DNA from: CAYVQZ01 sp964453435
Lineage (GTDB): Bacteria; Abyssobacteria; SURF-5
Direction: 5' to 3'
Length of the DNA: 64,000 nt
Assembly: GCA_964453435.1 (NCBI GenBank)
Contig: CAYVQZ010000020.1
Span: 8,665-72,664, forward strand
The notes under the pieces are model-generated. The model had not been told where the DNA came from. It ran no database searches and was given only the letters and a program-made list of their open reading frames with translations. A program made the translations under genes and the position numbers. This document shows, piece after piece, positions 61,087 to 64,000 of the stretch. How positions within the stretch are numbered: position 1 is the first letter of the stretch; each line of letters begins with the position of its first letter.

Positions 61087-61194
61087 GTCATTCTGAGGAG
61101 CAAAGCGACGAAGAATCTCTCTTTTTTTGGCGCAATCAATCGCGAGATTCTTCGCGGGAGTTTATCCTGAGGGACTCGAAGGACTCAGAATGAC
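61087..61194. repeat. 108-bp interrupted inverted repeat
   Basis: GTCATTCTGAG (61087-61097) pairs with CTCAGAATGAC (61184-61194), and GAAGAATCT (61110-61118) with AGATTCTTC (61145-61153). A repeat type common in many bacterial genomes. Confidence 0.75.
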
Positions 61195-61302
61195 AACCAA
61201 AAGCGTCCGGAAAGTTATTTCGGCAACACGCCGATTCAATCTGACCCCATCATTTTTCGGGCGCCTCTCTCTTTCCATTATACCGCCATTGCCTTTGAAG
61301 GC

Positions 61303-61345
61303 AAAAAAACCAGGGTGGTAGGGGCGGATTCGCGCCCGCCCCTAC
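61303..61345 (-). terminator. Possible terminator of btuB, also a common intergenic hairpin
   Basis: GTAGGGGCGG (61318-61327) and CCGCCCCTAC (61336-61345) form a perfect 10-bp stem with an 8-nt loop. On the minus strand a seven-T run follows, but 8 nt after the stem, so termination efficiency is doubtful. Confidence 0.4.
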
Positions 61346-61425
61346 AGGGTTCCCATCCCATGGCGCCCCGGTCTGGAAAACATGCAGCGCTTATGCCCCA
61401 ACAACGGTGCTGTCAGACTGTCCGC

Positions 61426-63414
61426 CTAAAAGACACCACGCACGCCGGCCATGAAATTTATGCCCGGATTCTCGAAGCCGAGCGCCTGCTCAAACCGCTC
61501 ATCGTCGAGAAGATTTTCCACCCGGCCGACGAGCGAGAAGTTTTCGTTCAGTCGGTATTCGCCGGCAAGGTTCAGGTTGACGTAGCCGTTGGCGTCGAAG
61601 TCGTCGGGATCGTTGAAATCAAAATCGCCATCGAGCTCCAGCTGAGCATTATCGCGCCGTTCGTCCACTAGGGTCGCATCTAAATTAATGGATACCTTTT
61701 TATAGGCATAATTGAGATTCAGGGAAAAGAGATGCTTGGGAATACGTGCGAGACTGGCTCCCATGTCATCCTCGGTTTCGGTGAACGTATATGCACTCCG
61801 CAGGGTGAGGTGGTATGGAAGCTGAACCGTGGCTTCGATTTCAACACCTTTCGACTCCGCAGTCTCTGCATTACGATTCGGAAACCCAAAAATTATCAGA
61901 TTATCGAAATCGGAGCGAAAATAGGTGGCTCCAAGAACAAGCAAACCGTTCCAAAAGCTTTGTTCAATACCCACATCCCAGGCTTCGCTCTCTTCAGGCT
62001 TAAGGTTGGGATTACCGGAGTCCGGAAAAAAGAGATCGAGAAAAGTGGGGTTCTTGATCCCCTCGCCATAGCTGCCTTTAAACCTGGTGCCGGTCTCTCT
62101 CAGAAGGTAACTGGCGGCAAAGCGAGGTGTAACCTCCGACCCGAACACGCTGTTGTCGTCATGTCTCAAGCCCGCCACAACGTCAAGACGATCCCAAAAG
62201 GACAGCGTTATCTGTGCGTAGAATGCCAGATTTCTTCGCTGTTCATCGATCACGGTGGTTGAGGGACCGAATCCGAAATCAGCAGTGGACACGATATCCG
62301 TTTCTTCCTGCTCCCATTCGGTCCCAACCGTGAGAATGTGATCTCTTAGAACGTAAAAATTGTGCCGGTAATCTACTGCCAACCGGTTAAAGTCGGCGTC
62401 GAAAAAGGAAATAAGATCGTTCAACGGATCCTGCGCTACGGGGTCACTTGCATCCAAAACCTGTGTGAAATGAGACGCCTGAAAGGAGTGCTTCCACCAG
62501 TCAGTTAGCGTTTGGTCGTATTTCACGGTGAAAGTGACATCTCGATTATCTTGTTCGTCGTCGGGGTCTTCCGGCAGATATTGCGTTTGGCCCGGGTTTT
62601 CAACCTCCGCCTTCTGGTACCGAATGATGAACGACAGGTCGACCTCATCCTCTATTTCAAACCCTGCGCGCCCCGAAAAAACGTAGTTGTCATAGCGGTC
62701 GTTGCTGATGTCCTTATTATTTTCGGTGCCGAAATGAGAGCCGGAGAACGAGTAGTAGAAACCCTCCTTCGTCGAACCGGACAGGCCGACGCTCTGCAGG
62801 TTATTATCCAGGTTCCCCCCTTGCAGAGTCGCGTCCAGCCTGGGCTTTCCCTCGCCTTTCCTGGTGATAATGTTTATAACGCCGCTGAGCGATTCCGCTC
62901 CGTAGAGCGCACTCTGGGGTCCGCGCACAACCTCGATGCGTTCAACATTATCAATTGTGATATGTGCGAGGTTGGTTGCTCCGGCTTGGTCAGTAAGCTT
63001 TACACCGTCTATCATCACAAGCGTGAAATCTGATCGGCCGCCCCGAGTGAATACGGATGTCGTCCCGCCGCTGCTGCCGGTTTGGATCAGGTTCAAACCC
63101 GGTACCTGCCGCAGCGCTTCGATGACACTATTGGATTTGAGTTCCTCAAGTTGTTCCCTAGTTATTACGGTTACCGAAGAGCCGACCCGGCTGACGGGAG
63201 TCTCGATACTCGTGGCGGTCACGACCACGGGCTCGAGCAGTTCCGGTTCTCCGGTTTCCTCGATAGGCTGGCGTTCGGCGGTCTCTTCCGCGGCGTTCTC
63301 GGCAACGAGGGCCGTCCACTCCGATTGCGGCGGTACGGGTTCCTCGGCGTGCGAAATTGCCGGTGGCACCACCAGAAGCAGGATGGTGATACAGAACGTG
63401 AAGATGGTGCGCAT
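61426..63414 (-). CDS. btuB: TonB-dependent outer-membrane receptor, vitamin B12 transporter (BtuB-like)
   Basis: 662-aa receptor. Signal peptide (FTFCITILLLVVPPAISHA), a 40-residue acidic linker, TonB box EPVVVTATSI, the plug domain (SVTVITREQLEELKSNSVIEALRQVPGLNL, TSVFTRGGRSDFTLVMIDGVKL, IERIEVVRGPQSALYGAESLSGVINIIT) and a beta-barrel ending in the outer-membrane signal Phe (FMAGVRGVF). Assigned to cobalamin because two cobalamin riboswitches lie directly upstream. AAAGGAGGAGAC RBS. ExbB-ExbD-TonB follow downstream after a 420-bp repeat-bearing gap. Confidence 0.9.
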   Translation of the reverse strand: MRTIFTFCITILLLVVPPAISHAEEPVPPQSEWTALVAENAAEETAERQPIEETGEPELLEPVVVTATSIETPVSRVGSSVTVITREQLEELKSNSVIEALRQVPGLNLIQTGSSGGTTSVFTRGGRSDFTLVMIDGVKLTDQAGATNLAHITIDNVERIEVVRGPQSALYGAESLSGVINIITRKGEGKPRLDATLQGGNLDNNLQSVGLSGSTKEGFYYSFSGSHFGTENNKDISNDRYDNYVFSGRAGFEIEDEVDLSFIIRYQKAEVENPGQTQYLPEDPDDEQDNRDVTFTVKYDQTLTDWWKHSFQASHFTQVLDASDPVAQDPLNDLISFFDADFNRLAVDYRHNFYVLRDHILTVGTEWEQEETDIVSTADFGFGPSTTVIDEQRRNLAFYAQITLSFWDRLDVVAGLRHDDNSVFGSEVTPRFAASYLLRETGTRFKGSYGEGIKNPTFLDLFFPDSGNPNLKPEESEAWDVGIEQSFWNGLLVLGATYFRSDFDNLIIFGFPNRNAETAESKGVEIEATVQLPYHLTLRSAYTFTETEDDMGASLARIPKHLFSLNLNYAYKKVSINLDATLVDERRDNAQLELDGDFDFNDPDDFDANGYVNLNLAGEYRLNENFSLVGRVENLLDDERFEQALGFENPGINFMAGVRGVF

Positions 63415-63449
63415 GTCTCCTCCTTTCCCTGGAAAGGGCGAGTGTCGGG

Positions 63450-63603
63450 CCGGACGGCAAGGTTTCCTGACTGACGGCGTCGCCTACTCCCCGCGCCTTC
63501 CCATCCCGAGCACGTCGAGGGACAGTGGCATCCTGCGGGTTTCGTGCCGATCACAGTTGCCGGGCAGAAGCGGACTCTCACCGCTTTCCCTACATCCATC
63601 CGG
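63450..63603 (-). promoter_or_regulatory. Cobalamin riboswitch, proximal to btuB
   Basis: Minus strand carries the conserved core: GGGAAAGCGGTGAGAGTCCG, the GCCACTG box, GGGAAGGCGCGG..GAGTAGGCGACGCC and a B12-box-like AGTCAGGAAACCTTGCC. P1 closes with CCGGATGG and CCGTCCGG (8 bp, one G-U). It ends 36 nt before the btuB ATG, so it probably works on translation initiation. Confidence 0.85.
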
Positions 63604-63627
63604 CGAAGCTGAAAAAGAACAATAAAC

Positions 63628-63659
63628 AAAAAGCCCCGATTCTCGGGGAAGAATCGGGG
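63628..63659 (-). terminator. Intrinsic terminator between the two riboswitches
   Basis: Minus strand: CCCCGATTC and GAATCGGGG, a perfect 9-bp stem with 8-nt loop, then C and TTTTT. A second small hairpin (ATTCTCC/GGAGAAT, about 63680-63697) precedes it and may be a competing antiterminator partner. Confidence 0.75.
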
Positions 63660-63715
63660 AAATCTCCGCAATACCCTCTGCATTCTCCCCTCGGAGAATC
63701 ATCAACGCGAGGCGA

Positions 63716-63875
63716 CAACGGGTAGGTCTTCTGGCTTACGGGTCATCCTACTTGCCGCGCCTTCCCAGCCTAAAGAACCAGTGGCTGTAGCGGCGTTCGT
63801 ACCCGTTCACAGCGGCGGGGCCGCGACGGACTCTCACCGTCTTCCCTTGCGTTTCCCCTGAGGAAACACCCACTG
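63716..63875 (-). promoter_or_regulatory. Cobalamin riboswitch, distal
   Basis: Minus strand shows GGGAAGACGGTGAGAGTCCG, GCGGCCCCGCCGCTGTGA, GCCACTG, GGGAAGGCGCGGCAAGTAGG and the B12 box AGCCAGAAGACCTACCC, close to the consensus. P1 pairs CAGTGGGT with ACCCGTTG. It stands just upstream of the terminator at 63628-63659, so it probably acts by transcription termination. Confidence 0.92.
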
Positions 63876-63892
63876 CCGGTCTGTCGATGCGC

Positions 63893-63921
63893 ATTGTAGT
63901 CGGTTGTCAAAAAAAAGTCAA
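63893..63921 (-). promoter_or_regulatory. Promoter of the B12 uptake locus
   Basis: Minus strand TTGACT (63921-63916), 17-nt spacer, TACAAT (63898-63893). A start near 63886 leads directly into the distal riboswitch. Bases 63922-64000 hold nothing I can support. Confidence 0.65.
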
Positions 63922-64000
63922 GAAGATTTTTATGTCTTGCAACTGTTCGCATTTCATAATTATGGAAATTCCATTCTCAATTCGTGACGCTGCAAGCGGC

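Noticed and set aside
61005..61139. N-terminal extension of exbB
   Set aside because: It runs through the 61087-61194 inverted repeat, and a good ribosome site precedes ATG 61004.
63962..64000. Possible start of a plus-strand gene (ATG at 63962) running off the window
   Set aside because: Only 13 codons are visible and there is no ribosome-binding site; the sequence is partly a small palindrome.

Overview
The window looks like a chromosomal segment (GC a little above 50% by eye) from a strictly anaerobic, Gram-negative bacterium that fixes or oxidises C1 units through the Wood-Ljungdahl pathway. Evidence: a nearly complete acetyl-CoA synthase/CO dehydrogenase and methyl-branch gene set on one strand (about 32.0 down to 11.9 kb); outer-membrane machinery (BtuB-type receptor, TonB-ExbB-ExbD, RND pump with lipoprotein adaptor); a menaquinone-type ubiD-ubiE-ubiX-ubiA operon; and an oxygen-independent, adenosylcobalamin-dependent ribonucleotide reductase. 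The taxon cannot be fixed from sequence reading alone; a deltaproteobacterium-like lineage or an uncultured candidate phylum would both fit.

Layout. 0.2-6.0 kb: a corrinoid protein with its pterin methyltransferase, a dihydrodipicolinate-synthase-family aldolase, a leucine/glutamate-type dehydrogenase and a MenB-like crotonase. 6.3-9.0 kb: nrdJ behind a strong promoter with an NrdR-like box and a long structured leader. 9.2-10.6 kb: a TlpA-like thioredoxin with an in-frame UGA (probable selenocysteine) and a Yip1-type membrane protein. 10.7-11.0 kb: a MITE with perfect 9-bp target duplications (second copy at 48.4 kb). 11.4-32.0 kb, minus strand: fhs, hdrC, hdrB, hdrA, mvhD (in-frame UGA, probable selenoprotein), folD, metV, metF, cooS, cooF, acsB, acsC, acsV, acsD, acsE, an intrinsic terminator, then ndk. 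32.7-38.1 kb: RND efflux pair, a small unknown protein and a TetR repressor. 39-45.6 kb: GspG-like membrane protein, tRNA-Val, thrS, two small proteins, aroA, rhodanese. 45.7-51.5 kb: vWA-FHA protein, MshEN-HDOD protein, MFS transporter. 51.8-55.4 kb: ubiDEXA-type quinone operon. 56.1-58.1 kb: small unknown proteins. 58.2-63.9 kb: a vitamin B12 uptake locus (btuB, exbB, exbD, tonB and a translationally coupled UroD-family gene) headed by two tandem cobalamin riboswitches.

How it fits together. Fhs, FolD and MetF/MetV reduce formate to methyl-tetrahydrofolate; HdrABC-MvhD is the electron-transfer module known to associate with MetFV in acetogens; AcsE moves the methyl to the corrinoid Fe-S protein AcsCD, AcsV reactivates that corrinoid, and CooS/CooF with AcsB make or cleave acetyl-CoA. 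NrdJ, AcsCD and the 0.9-2.5 kb corrinoid pair all need cobamide, which matches the riboswitch-controlled import locus at the far end.

The observations most worth following are the two UGA-interrupted genes (tlpA-like and mvhD), each with a plausible bacterial SECIS hairpin just 3' of the UGA; the tandem riboswitches separated by a terminator; the MITE with verified target duplications; and a mosaic of intergenic palindromic repeats, including a 43-nt perfect hairpin. Calls are by motif recognition from memory; no database search was run.
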